Part shown: piece after piece, positions 1 through 6,397 of the stretch
Layout: each line of letters starts with the position of its first letter
How positions within the stretch are numbered: position 1 is the first letter of the stretch
NCBI GenBank assembly: GCA_965178525.1
Contig: CBCXVS010000250.1
Location: 1 to 11,498, forward strand
From: CBCXVS01 sp965178525
GTDB lineage: Bacteria > Tectomicrobia > Entotheonellia > Entotheonellales > Entotheonellaceae
Length of the DNA stretch: 11,498 nt
Reading direction: 5' to 3'
The notes under the pieces: model-generated
The model's database searches: none
Told to the model about the DNA's origin: nothing
The model's input: the letters and a program-made list of their open reading frames with translations, nothing else
Position numbers and translations under genes: made by a program

Positions 1-63
1 GATTCGGTGGGCATCTGGGCTGGGCTAGGGAACCTGATCTTATGCTATTGAGGAACAACTCTA
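1..63 (+). repeat. Left copy of 63-bp terminal inverted repeat
   Basis: Bases 1-63 are the exact reverse complement of 11429-11491, with position i pairing with 11492-i. Identity stops at base 64. Reading outward from the permease gene, the repeat begins TAGAGTTGTTCCTC. It provides the last five codons and the stop of the permease frame, so it interrupts that gene. The most economical explanation is the end of a multicopy insertion sequence at which assembly stopped. The shared TA at the border would suit a TA-target element, but no transposase lies inside the window to test this. Confidence 0.9.
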
Positions 64-695
64 ATAGCGAAAAACGGTATCCCCCGCCAGATGTTGACCA
101 GGATGATCGAGAACATCGCCAACGCCGGATCACCCAGCCAGTTGACGCGCACCCGGCCACGGAAGGGTTCTTTGATGGCAATATCAAATATGCTGATATC
201 CAGCTTCCAAAACCAGTTGATCATCCAGTTAAAGACACTAAATGTCGCGTCGAACATCCACAGCCAGGCCAGCGTGCTCAGCACGGTAGGTACGATCCAT
301 GGCAGCAAGACTGCAGCCCGCGTAAAGCGGGAAAACCTGAACTTTCGGTTTAGAATCAGGGCCAGCCACATGCCCAGGATCGTTTTGAAAACGGACGCTA
401 CCGCCGTGAAAAAGAAGGTATTCCAGGCCGATTGCCAGAAGATTTGGCTGCGAAAACTTTTCAAATAATTCTTCAGCCCGACGAACTGACCCGGATCGCC
501 CACGAGCTTGTCGGTGAGGGAAAACCAAATGCCGAGCCCAAATGGGTACGCCATAAAGATCACGAGGAGAAGCAGGGCGGGAGTCAAAAGCAAGTAGCCC
601 AACACATTTTCGCGTTCCAGCAAAGGCACGCGGGGCTTGAACGCCAAGCGATCAGACGTGGCGACGTCGGTTGTCGAGGCAACAGATGATTTCAT
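45..695 (-). CDS. Sugar-type ABC transporter permease (MalF/UgpA-like), 3'-truncated
   Basis: Inner-membrane permease of a carbohydrate ABC importer (binding-protein-dependent transport family, MalF/UgpA type). I start it at the ATG at 695 (MKSSVAS). The frame is open to 737, but the first 14 residues there look like leader. Visible are a first membrane segment (LLLTPALLLLVIFMAYPF), the typical following WFSLTD and GLKNY region, then segments around AVASVFKTILGMWLALIL, AAVLLPWIVPTVLSTLAWLW and MFSIILVNIWRGIPFF. Family members run to about 290-310 residues and carry a cytoplasmic EAA loop that docks on the ATPase. Here the homologous sequence ends at IPFFAI, and RVVPQ plus the stop come from the 63-bp terminal repeat. 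The EAA loop is therefore missing and the product should not work. It lies downstream of the binding-protein gene on the same strand, as in maltose/glycerol-3-phosphate-type operons; the second permease and ATPase must lie outside the window. Confidence 0.85.
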   Translation of the reverse strand: MKSSVASTTDVATSDRLAFKPRVPLLERENVLGYLLLTPALLLLVIFMAYPFGLGIWFSLTDKLVGDPGQFVGLKNYLKSFRSQIFWQSAWNTFFFTAVASVFKTILGMWLALILNRKFRFSRFTRAAVLLPWIVPTVLSTLAWLWMFDATFSVFNWMINWFWKLDISIFDIAIKEPFRGRVRVNWLGDPALAMFSIILVNIWRGIPFFAIRVVPQ

Positions 696-733
696 GGCAT
701 TCACCGACAAAACGTCAACAACAGGGTGATATA

Positions 734-762
734 GCACGGGGAAGCCTGCAACCTCTCCGTGC
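734..762. other. Hairpin between binding-protein and permease genes
   Basis: GCACGG at 734-739 pairs with CCGTGC at 757-762, and the stem can be partly extended inward. It lies in the 129-base gap between the binding-protein stop and the permease start. In such operons an intercistronic hairpin often protects the upstream message, so that the binding protein is made in excess. That role is inference here; the stem is short and could be chance. Confidence 0.3.
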
Positions 763-824
763 GGTCGGTTAGCCTAGCACCATCGCAGGGCGAAAGCAAG
801 AACGAGGGCGGAGACGCCACCCCG

Positions 825-2138
825 CTAAGCGCGTTCGTACACGTTTTTCAATGCCTTCTCGGCTTGGGCGATCGAGCTTTTCGCTGCGTCGCCCTTGGCC
901 ACGCGGGCAAACAGATCGATGATAATGTATTTGGCCTGCACCTCGGCCGCCTTGCGGTTATAAGGACCGGCCCAGCCGACGTTGCGCCCGAATCTGGCGT
1001 TGAGGCGATACGGTTCCACGGCCGGGTCTTCTTGCCAGAAGGGGTGGTGTTCCCAATCCGGTGACGCGCCCAGGCCGTAGCCCTTTTGCACCCGAATGTA
1101 CGTCTCGTAGTTATCCTTCTGCATCAAAAAACGCAGAAAATCTCTTGCCGCCCGTTTGTTTTTGGAATACTTGGCAATGCCGTGGGTGAACGGCAAAATC
1201 GTGTGGTAGCGCCCGGCCGGACCCTGTGGATTCAAGAAGTGCCCGATTTTATCGGCCAAACCCGGCGGGGCCTTCTCCGGATAGTTCCGCGCCACAAAGT
1301 AGATGCTGGCGCCGTTGAGCGTGGCGCTAATCGTTTCGGCGAAAAAAGCCCGGTTATTGCTGGAATCGTCCCAGGAGAGGCCGCTCGTATCACATGCCCC
1401 CGTCCAGAATTCCTGCAAGAATTGACACGCGCGCAGCGTCTCCGGGGAATGGATCGCCACCCTGCCTGCCTCGTCTACCTCCTGGCCGCCGAAAGACCAG
1501 AGGAGTGGATAACAGAACGTCGGCGCATCACCAAAAGTGTGCCCCAGCGTCTGACCGATCGGCCAACCCTCGTCTTTGAGCGTTTTGCCCACCGCGAGAT
1601 ATTCCGCCCACGTCCCCGGAATTTTCCGGATACCGAATTGCTTGAAGACGTCTTTGCGGTAGGCAATGCCATTCCCAATGCCGTAGTACGGTATGCCGCG
1701 GAAGACCCCGTCCACCCTGGCGGCTTCCTGCTGGAAAGCGTATTGCTGCTCCACACCCAGCTCGGCAGCCAAGTCATGATGGTCGTCGAGACCCTGAGCG
1801 TAGAGATGCGGCTGGTTCCAGATCATCTGGAAAATGTCCGGTCCGGTCCGGCTTTCCACCGCGGCGGTGAGCCGGGCGTTGAGATCGTCGGCGTTGATCG
1901 TTTCATATTTGACGGTGACCCCGGTGGCCCGCGTGAACGCGGCGATCAGATCGTCCCGCATCAAGGCGTCGGCTTCTTTAATAAAATGACTCCAGGCCAG
2001 CACGTGCACCTGCTTGCCCTGGGCAAACACCGGGGCTTTGCCGCTCCATACGGCCCCGGCCGTCACCATCAGGCTGGCCAGGCTGGCCGTTCTGACGAAG
2101 TCACGTCGCGTCAGGCGTGGCCTGTCGGCTGTCTGCAT
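825..2138 (-). CDS. Tat-exported extracellular solute-binding protein, sugar ABC transporter (family 1)
   Basis: 437-residue periplasmic binding protein expected to capture a sugar or related solute and deliver it to the adjacent permease. The N-terminus has a twin-arginine signal (TRRDFVR at residues 10-16), a hydrophobic stretch and a likely cleavage near PVFAQGK. The mature part resembles the family 1 solute-binding fold: VHVLAWSHF as first strand, FTRATGVTVKYE, the hinge-region GPDIFQM, and GIPYYGIGNGIAYRKDVF, which corresponds to the usual 'yyNkdlF' region. Full length is normal for the family (400-450). The start at 2138 is supported by CGAGGA seven bases upstream and by the Tat signal immediately after. 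A promoter lies 64-92 bases upstream (2202-2230), so this is probably the first gene of the operon. The ligand cannot be told from sequence. The stop is TAG. Confidence 0.88.
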   Translation of the reverse strand: MQTADRPRLTRRDFVRTASLASLMVTAGAVWSGKAPVFAQGKQVHVLAWSHFIKEADALMRDDLIAAFTRATGVTVKYETINADDLNARLTAAVESRTGPDIFQMIWNQPHLYAQGLDDHHDLAAELGVEQQYAFQQEAARVDGVFRGIPYYGIGNGIAYRKDVFKQFGIRKIPGTWAEYLAVGKTLKDEGWPIGQTLGHTFGDAPTFCYPLLWSFGGQEVDEAGRVAIHSPETLRACQFLQEFWTGACDTSGLSWDDSSNNRAFFAETISATLNGASIYFVARNYPEKAPPGLADKIGHFLNPQGPAGRYHTILPFTHGIAKYSKNKRAARDFLRFLMQKDNYETYIRVQKGYGLGASPDWEHHPFWQEDPAVEPYRLNARFGRNVGWAGPYNRKAAEVQAKYIIIDLFARVAKGDAAKSSIAQAEKALKNVYERA

Positions 2139-2201
2139 CGTCGTCCTCGCGTCGTTTGCCGTTTGGCTAGGGGGGAACTGGCGCGTTGGTATCCGCGAGG
2201 T

Positions 2202-2230
2202 ACTCTATGCCAGGGCGCCGAAGCTGTCAA
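2202..2230 (-). promoter_or_regulatory. Sigma70-type promoter for the binding-protein operon
   Basis: On the minus strand TTGACA (2225-2230, perfect -35) is followed after 17 bases by TAGAGT (2202-2207, 4/6 match to the -10). Transcription would start near 2195 and give a leader of about 57 bases before the ATG at 2138. Confidence 0.55.
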
Positions 2231-2267
2231 GGGCGCGCATGACCATGGCGCCAAGCAGACATGGGCC

Positions 2268-2297
2268 TTGACGGAACAATCGGTTGAGTGCTATAAG
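2268..2297 (+). promoter_or_regulatory. Sigma70-type promoter for the VOC gene
   Basis: TTGACG (2268-2273), an 18-base spacer and TATAAG (2292-2297) form a good plus-strand promoter. The start would fall near 2304, leaving a leader of about 145 bases before the ATG at 2448. It sits back-to-back with the minus-strand promoter at 2202-2230, with 37 bases between the two -35 boxes. Confidence 0.5.
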
Positions 2298-2434
2298 CAA
2301 TGTATTCTCCTACGCAGCCACGGGCTCGGCGCCTGTCCTCGGCGTGAGGTATGCGCTGCACCACGAGTCGGAGTAGCCGGACACAATCATTCATAGCTCT
2401 TTTCCTCTGGAAACATGCGGGGACGCAGCAGCAG

Positions 2435-2441
2435 AAGGAGG
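2435..2441 (+). promoter_or_regulatory. Ribosome binding site fixing the VOC start
   Basis: AAGGAGG lies six bases before the ATG at 2448. It favours this start over the upstream open frame from 2415, whose encoded residues are arginine- and serine-rich and not family-like. Confidence 0.75.
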
Positions 2442-2447
2442 TCAATC

Positions 2448-3317
2448 ATGGACGAGAAGACGTATGATCGCACCACCCAAGACGTGGGCAATTTTCTCTG
2501 TATGGAGCACGTGAACGTCACCGTGCCGAACCAGGAAAAGGCCATCGCGTTCTATGTTGGGGGGTTGGGATTCACGCGGGATCCCTATATGATGGTCGAT
2601 ACGGACAATATGTGGGTGAATGTCGGCGAGCAGCAATTTCATCTGCCCACGCGGGAGCAGCAAGTGCTGCGGGGCCATATCGGGCTGGTGGTGCCGGATA
2701 TCGAGGGCCTGAAGCAGCGCCTGACAAACGTGCAAGACAAGTTGGCCGACACGGCTTTTACCTGCTCCGTCGAGGATGGGTATGTGGCCGCGACGTGCCC
2801 CTGGGGCAACCAATTCCGCTGCTATGAGCCGGGGACATTTGGCGGGATGGAGTTGGGTATCCCGTATGTGGAATTTTCCGTCCCACCCGGCACGGCGGCA
2901 GGTATCGGGCAGTTCTACATGGAAATCATGAAGGCTCCCTACACCCTGTCCCAGGATATCAATGGCGGCGTCGCCCGGGTGCGGGTCGGCCATACGCAAG
3001 AACTGGTCTTTCGGGAAACCGCCGACGAGCTTCCGGAGTATGATGGCCATCATATTGCCGTCTATGCGGCGAATTTTTCCGGACCGCATAAGTTCTTGAA
3101 AAAGCATGGCCTGATTACGCAGGAGAGTGATGCGCATCAGTACCGCTTCGAGGATATCGTACATCCCGAGACGGGGCGCGTGTTATTTAAAATCGAGCAC
3201 GAAGTGCGGAGCCTGTATCATCCCATGTTCGGGCGTGAGCGCAACTTTGTGAATCGGAATCCGTCGCAGAATCTGCGCGCCTATTCCCGCGGCCGCGATG
3301 CGTTTGTCGGCGTTTAA
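2448..3317 (+). CDS. Two-domain VOC (glyoxalase/dioxygenase-fold) protein
   Basis: 289-residue soluble protein with two vicinal-oxygen-chelate modules. Module 1 (about residues 18-130) opens with MEHVNVTVPNQEKAIAFYVG, the usual beta-strand and helix with the FY of glyoxalase-like proteins, then has GHIGLVVPD and CYEPG. Module 2 (about 138-255) has YVEFSVPPG, QFYMEIM, HHIAVYA and VLFKIEHEV. Candidate metal ligands at the family positions are H21, H77 and E127 in module 1 and E142, H201/H202 and E250 in module 2. VOC enzymes include lyases, extradiol dioxygenases, epimerases and resistance proteins, and nothing here picks one of these. The gene is divergent from the ABC operon and has its own promoter and a strong Shine-Dalgarno, so it looks intact and expressed. 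There is no signal peptide, so it should act in the cytoplasm. Confidence 0.82.
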   Translation: MDEKTYDRTTQDVGNFLCMEHVNVTVPNQEKAIAFYVGGLGFTRDPYMMVDTDNMWVNVGEQQFHLPTREQQVLRGHIGLVVPDIEGLKQRLTNVQDKLADTAFTCSVEDGYVAATCPWGNQFRCYEPGTFGGMELGIPYVEFSVPPGTAAGIGQFYMEIMKAPYTLSQDINGGVARVRVGHTQELVFRETADELPEYDGHHIAVYAANFSGPHKFLKKHGLITQESDAHQYRFEDIVHPETGRVLFKIEHEVRSLYHPMFGRERNFVNRNPSQNLRAYSRGRDAFVGV

Positions 3318-3355
3318 GCTGAGGGTGTAACCCGCTGCGATTGCTCCGTGGTCCG

Positions 3356-3406
3356 ACTTTGTCCGGTGGACTAGACGATATGTGACGATAGGCTGCCGGA
3401 CAAAGT
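3356..3406. repeat. 11-bp perfect inverted repeat downstream of the VOC gene
   Basis: ACTTTGTCCGG (3356-3366) is repeated inverted as CCGGACAAAGT (3396-3406) with a 29-base spacer. It begins 39 bases after the VOC stop, in the 190-base gap before the MNT gene, and is followed by a pyrimidine-rich stretch containing CTTTTCTTT. It may be a long-loop terminator or a protein-binding inverted repeat. The loop is too long and the T run too broken for a textbook terminator. Confidence 0.4.
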
Positions 3407-3507
3407 TTCCCTCCCATTCATGTCTTTTCTTTATACGAAGGTGTCCCACGCCGCTGAGAAGCCCCGTACATACCGGCTCGAAGTCACTGGCTCGGAGAGG
3501 ATGAGTT

Positions 3508-3849
3508 ATGCCACCAACCGTATCGGCTGCAAAACGCGTGGATGATCCCTATCTCGAGACGATTGTTGACGTCCTCAAGCTCTATGATCCGGAACGGATT
3601 ATCTTGTTCGGATCACGCGCCCGAGGCGACGCGGACGAGCTGAGCGATTATGACCTCATGGTCATCAAACAGACGTGCCGCCCTTTTCTCAGCCGCTTGC
3701 AAGATATGGTCCCCTATCTCCTCCAGTTGAAATGTTCAGCGGATATTTTGGTGTACACGCCCGCAGAGTTCGACCGTATGGGTGATGTTGGCCTAGGGTG
3801 GGTCGTGCAGCAAGAAGGCATCACACTGTATGAACGCTTATCGCATTGA
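3508..3849 (+). CDS. MNT-type nucleotidyltransferase (candidate antitoxin of HEPN/MNT pair)
   Basis: 113-residue minimal nucleotidyltransferase of the DNA polymerase beta superfamily (MNT, NTP_transf_2). The signature is complete: LFGSRARGDADELSDYDL at residues 33-50, with metal-binding aspartates D47 and D49 and a third aspartate D79 in SADILVYTP. In characterised HEPN/MNT modules the MNT partner transfers AMP groups to the HEPN toxin and neutralises it. That is family knowledge, not shown here. The ATG at 3508 has a purine-rich site (GGAGAGGA) 7-14 bases upstream. The 3' end overlaps the HEPN start by 20 bases, so the two are translationally coupled. All catalytic residues are present and there is no sign of decay. 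Alternative: a solitary nucleotidyltransferase with another substrate. Confidence 0.87.
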   Translation: MPPTVSAAKRVDDPYLETIVDVLKLYDPERIILFGSRARGDADELSDYDLMVIKQTCRPFLSRLQDMVPYLLQLKCSADILVYTPAEFDRMGDVGLGWVVQQEGITLYERLSH

Positions 3850-4282
3850 AGCTAGGCGATGGTTGCGACAAGCTCAGGCAGACCTAGCCGTCGTCCGGAC
3901 CTTACGGTCAGCGGCGCATGATGCCGCTGCTTGCTTCCACAGTCAGCAGGCGGCAGAAAAAGCCCTGAAATCGGTGCTGTACGCGCACGGCGCCCGAGTG
4001 GTGTTGGGACATGCGGTCCAAGATCTGGCTCGCCAATGCGAGGTCCATGATACGGCCTTTGCAGACGTCAGGGAAGAAGCGACACGCCTTGATCAGTTTT
4101 ACATCTCCACGCGATATCCGAATGGCCTACCTGCTCCCATTGTGCCCAGTGAAGCCTTTACGAGTGCGCAAGCCCAAACCGCTCAAGCAGCGGCTGAGCA
4201 CATCACCCACGTGGTGGAAACGCACCTCCGCATGCACACCGACATACGGGATGGAACAAGCGATGGAGTCAATGGGGTCTGA
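3830..4282 (+). CDS. HEPN-domain protein (candidate toxin of HEPN/MNT pair)
   Basis: 150-residue all-helical HEPN protein. The core shows the usual pattern: RWLRQAQADLAVVRTL, then ACFHSQQAAEKALKSVLYAHG (residues 35-54), a central GHAVQDLARQC, and LDQFYISTRYPNGLPAP (88-104) before the last helix. Many HEPN toxins are RNases with an R-X4-6-H motif in the C-terminal helix. I see no clear one there, as often happens in the MNT-paired subfamily, so RNase activity is uncertain. The ATG at 3830 lies inside the MNT gene, which encodes the cognate partner. The tail after about residue 139 (DGTSDGVNGV) looks non-conserved, and the stop falls inside a GGGGTC-T-GACCCC palindrome, so the original C-terminus may have been altered there. 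Confidence 0.83.
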   Translation: MNAYRIEARRWLRQAQADLAVVRTLRSAAHDAAACFHSQQAAEKALKSVLYAHGARVVLGHAVQDLARQCEVHDTAFADVREEATRLDQFYISTRYPNGLPAPIVPSEAFTSAQAQTAQAAAEHITHVVETHLRMHTDIRDGTSDGVNGV

Positions 4283-4286
4283 CCCC
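4274..4286. repeat. GGGGTC-T-GACCCC palindrome at the HEPN stop codon
   Basis: Perfect 13-base palindrome overlapping the TGA of the HEPN gene (4280-4282). It can fold as a five-pair GC-rich stem without a T run. It resembles short palindromes dispersed in many environmental genomes. Only one copy is visible in this window. Confidence 0.4.
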
Positions 4287-4448
4287 CACCGCTTGACGAT
4301 CCAGACAACGTGCGTAACCGCAACCACTCCCAAGCCTGAGTCGTGATGTGTGGCGCCGGTACCGTCGCGCTTGACCGCGTTGATAGGCGCCGGAGCGATC
4401 GTGTCTTCTCGCGTCCGTTCATGGTGATGTGCAACCGGAAGAGAAGTA

Positions 4449-4457
4449 TGATATACT
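4449..4457 (+). promoter_or_regulatory. Extended -10 promoter for the ZIP gene
   Basis: TGATATACT matches the extended -10 pattern TGnTATAAT at 8 of 9 positions. No convincing -35 is present, which is normal for extended -10 promoters. The start would be near 4464, leaving a leader of about 42 bases before the ATG at 4506. The rest of the 223-base gap after the HEPN gene shows no gene. Confidence 0.4.
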
Positions 4458-4495
4458 CGCCTAGCTTATTGGTACTGCGTTTGCTATATCGAGAG

Positions 4496-4511
4496 GGTTA
4501 TAATTATGACC
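4496..4511. promoter_or_regulatory. Zur-box-like palindrome over the ZIP start codon
   Basis: GGTTATAATTATGACC is a 16-base inverted repeat with one mismatched pair. It spans the end of the Shine-Dalgarno (GAGAGG, 4491-4496) and the ATG. Known enterobacterial Zur sites have the core GTTATAnTATAAC; this one has the same half-sites with one extra central base. Regulation by zinc would fit a metal importer but is inference. Confidence 0.3.
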
Positions 4512-5243
4512 GCATTCTGGGTTGCCGGAGTGGCATGTATGATTACCCTAGGTGGGGGGGCTATTGCCCTGAGTTTGAAAGCGTATCGGGGAGCGGTGCT
4601 CGCCTTCTGTGCCGGTGTGCTCGTCGCCCTCGCCCTCCTTGAGATTCTCCCTGAGTCCTTGGAATTGCTGGAATCCCTCGATCATGCCATTGATCATCAC
4701 CATCTCTTGATCGCCGCCGCTTTGGGGTTCATCTGTTTTTACTTTGTCGAGCACCTGTCGCATCATCACGGCAGGGGTGAGGCTGGGGATGCCGCACACC
4801 CGCATGCCCACGAGACCGGGCTGTGGGGTGTGGTCGGTATTGCTGTCCATAGCTTGTTAGATGGCGTCGCGATTGGGCAGGGGTTTCAGGTTGGCGGCAA
4901 GATTGCTTGGATCGTGGCCTTGGCCGTCATGATCCACAAGCTGGCCGATGGCGTAAGTGCAGTGGGTATCATGCTGGGCACCCGGCACAGCCTGCGCACC
5001 ACGGTCCTCATGCTGGCGGTGACAGCTCTTACCCCCATCGCCGGGGTGCTACTGCAAATGGCTTTTACCATCCCCCTAGCGCTCCTGCTGCTCATGTTGT
5101 GTTGGTTTGCCGGCGTGTTTATCTACCTCGGCGCCAGTAGCTTGCTGCCCGCGGCCCATGAGACCAATCATTCGCGCTGGCTACCCGTCGTCACATTCGC
5201 CGGCGTCTTTTTCGTGTACGCGGCCCACTCGTTGGCGGAGTAA
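4506..5243 (+). CDS. ZIP-family divalent metal transporter
   Basis: 245-residue integral membrane protein of the ZIP family (PF02535), which moves Zn2+ or related metals into the cytoplasm. It shows eight hydrophobic segments with a histidine-rich loop between segments 3 and 4 (EHLSHHHGRGEAGD to HPHAHE, residues 82-103), the classical variable metal-binding loop. The transport-site motifs are HSLLDG in segment 4 (H115, D119) and HKLADG in segment 5 (H144, D148). The acidic residue is Asp rather than the Glu of many ZIPs, as in other bacterial subfamily members. An ILPESLELLES stretch after segment 2 is also typical. GAGAGG lies nine bases before the ATG. It is a single-gene unit with its own putative promoter, convergent with the truncated TPR gene. 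A riboflavin or iron substrate cannot be excluded. Confidence 0.87.
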   Translation: MTAFWVAGVACMITLGGGAIALSLKAYRGAVLAFCAGVLVALALLEILPESLELLESLDHAIDHHHLLIAAALGFICFYFVEHLSHHHGRGEAGDAAHPHAHETGLWGVVGIAVHSLLDGVAIGQGFQVGGKIAWIVALAVMIHKLADGVSAVGIMLGTRHSLRTTVLMLAVTALTPIAGVLLQMAFTIPLALLLLMLCWFAGVFIYLGASSLLPAAHETNHSRWLPVVTFAGVFFVYAAHSLAE

Positions 5244-5258
5244 GAGAGGTGTCGGTAC

Positions 5259-5279
5259 GTCACCAACTATGATGGTGAC
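5259..5279. terminator. Possible hairpin between convergent ZIP and TPR genes
   Basis: GTCACC (5259-5264) and GGTGAC (5274-5279) form a six-pair stem with a nine-base loop. It lies in the 62-base gap between two converging genes, where a shared terminator is expected. There is no T run on either side, so support is weak. Confidence 0.25.
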
Positions 5280-5305
5280 CGTCTGAGCGAACCGCAACCG
5301 GCGGC

Positions 5306-6250
5306 TTACGGGCTGACGCCGGTCCACATCGCCAGGGTCCGGATGAGCTGCTGCACCGACGGGGCTTGCGGGTGTTGGGGCGCCAACACCAGGAATTGTT
5401 GCAAATGCTGGCGCGCCCTGGGCAGATGTCTCCCCGCTCGCATATAAATCATGGCGAGACGGAGGTGGGACTCGGCATGTCCCGGTTGCAGCCGCAACAC
5501 CGCCTGGTAGGCGGCGATAGCGCGGTTGAGGTCTCCCTTGGCGTCATCAATCATGCCCAATTTCCAATGGGCTTGCACATGATCGGGGGCCATGTCGAGC
5601 GTCTGCAGAAATTGCTCGCGCGCTTTTTCTTCCACGCCTTGCTGCTCATAAAGCAAACCGAACTCATAATGCCACTGGGCATGGTACGGCTCCACAGCAA
5701 GAGCCTGCTGCCACGCCTGCCGAGCCGCATCGAGCCATCCCTGCCGTCTCAATACACGCGCCAGATTCGCATGGGCCTGAGCCCAATCCGGTTGCAGCGC
5801 AATGGCTTGCCGGTAGACCACACGGGCTTTGTCTAACTGACCTTGCCGCATGTATGCCGACCCCATCGCCTCATGGGTGCGGGCCTGATTCGGCAAGATG
5901 CGTAAGGCGGCCTCATATGCGCCGAGAGCACGCGGCCACGCTTCCCGTTGAAAATAGGCAAAGCCTAAATTCATGTGCGCCCGGAAGCTTTGCGGCGCCG
6001 TGCGTACGGTTTTCTCCCACAGGGTTAGATCGTCGTACCAATCGGCATTGCGCACCACCGTTCGCAGAGACAGAAGGAGCAAAACGATGCCCAACGCCGC
6101 ACATGCATAGGGACGCATCCGGGTCGAAGTGAATACCTTGGCCCATCCTAAGGCCACCACCAGACAAAAGCCGACGGAAGGCAGGTAGAGATAATGTTCC
6201 GCCATGGGCTCATGGTGCGGCACGATCTGGCTGACGGGTAAATCTGACAT
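5306..6250 (-). pseudogene. 3' fragment of a membrane TPR protein (TMTC-like)
   Basis: From the ATG at 6250 the frame encodes 314 residues. It begins LPVSQIVPHHEPMAEHYLYL, a stretch that in TMTC-like membrane TPR proteins occurs inside the multi-spanning N-terminal half, not at the start. Two membrane helices follow (about 20-40 and 49-65). After RNADWYDDLTLWEKTVRTAP, about six or seven TPR units of 34 residues run from residue 87 to near the end (for example AYEAALRILPNQARTHEAMG and AIALQPDWAQAHANLARVL). Family members are about 550-750 residues, so about half is missing, including the putative glycosyltransferase-type membrane core. The frame stays open to 6469, but those residues do not look like the family and overlap the transposase start. 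The gene was therefore probably cut near 6245-6250 by the rearrangement that brought in the IS. The TPR part itself is undamaged. Confidence 0.7.
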
Positions 6251-6397
6251 TATAGGCGAACCGAGGGCCGGGCTTAGCGGCGTGGAGGGCTGACAGAGAA
6301 AGTCGGATAGATGCAGGAGCCGTAGAGGCATACTCCCTTCAGTGAACGGCTCAAACGCTCTGTCAGAGGGGAAGTTGACCCATCGGGGGAAGGTCTC
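6251..6397. other. Junction between TPR fragment and IS relic, no gene
   Basis: 147 bases between the last recognisable TPR-protein codon and the transposase ATG. It should contain the left end of the IS relic and the truncation point. I found no convincing inverted repeat matching the region after the transposase (7589-7640), so the IS ends are either degraded or lost. Confidence 0.4.

Noticed and set aside
1086..2396. Long plus-strand open frame (436 codons) opposite the binding protein
   Set aside because: The minus-strand frame has a clear Tat signal and binding-protein motifs. The plus-strand product matches nothing and is explained by GC-biased codon positions.
2442..3164. Minus-strand open frame opposite the VOC gene
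   Set aside because: The sense strand has two recognisable VOC modules and a strong ribosome site.
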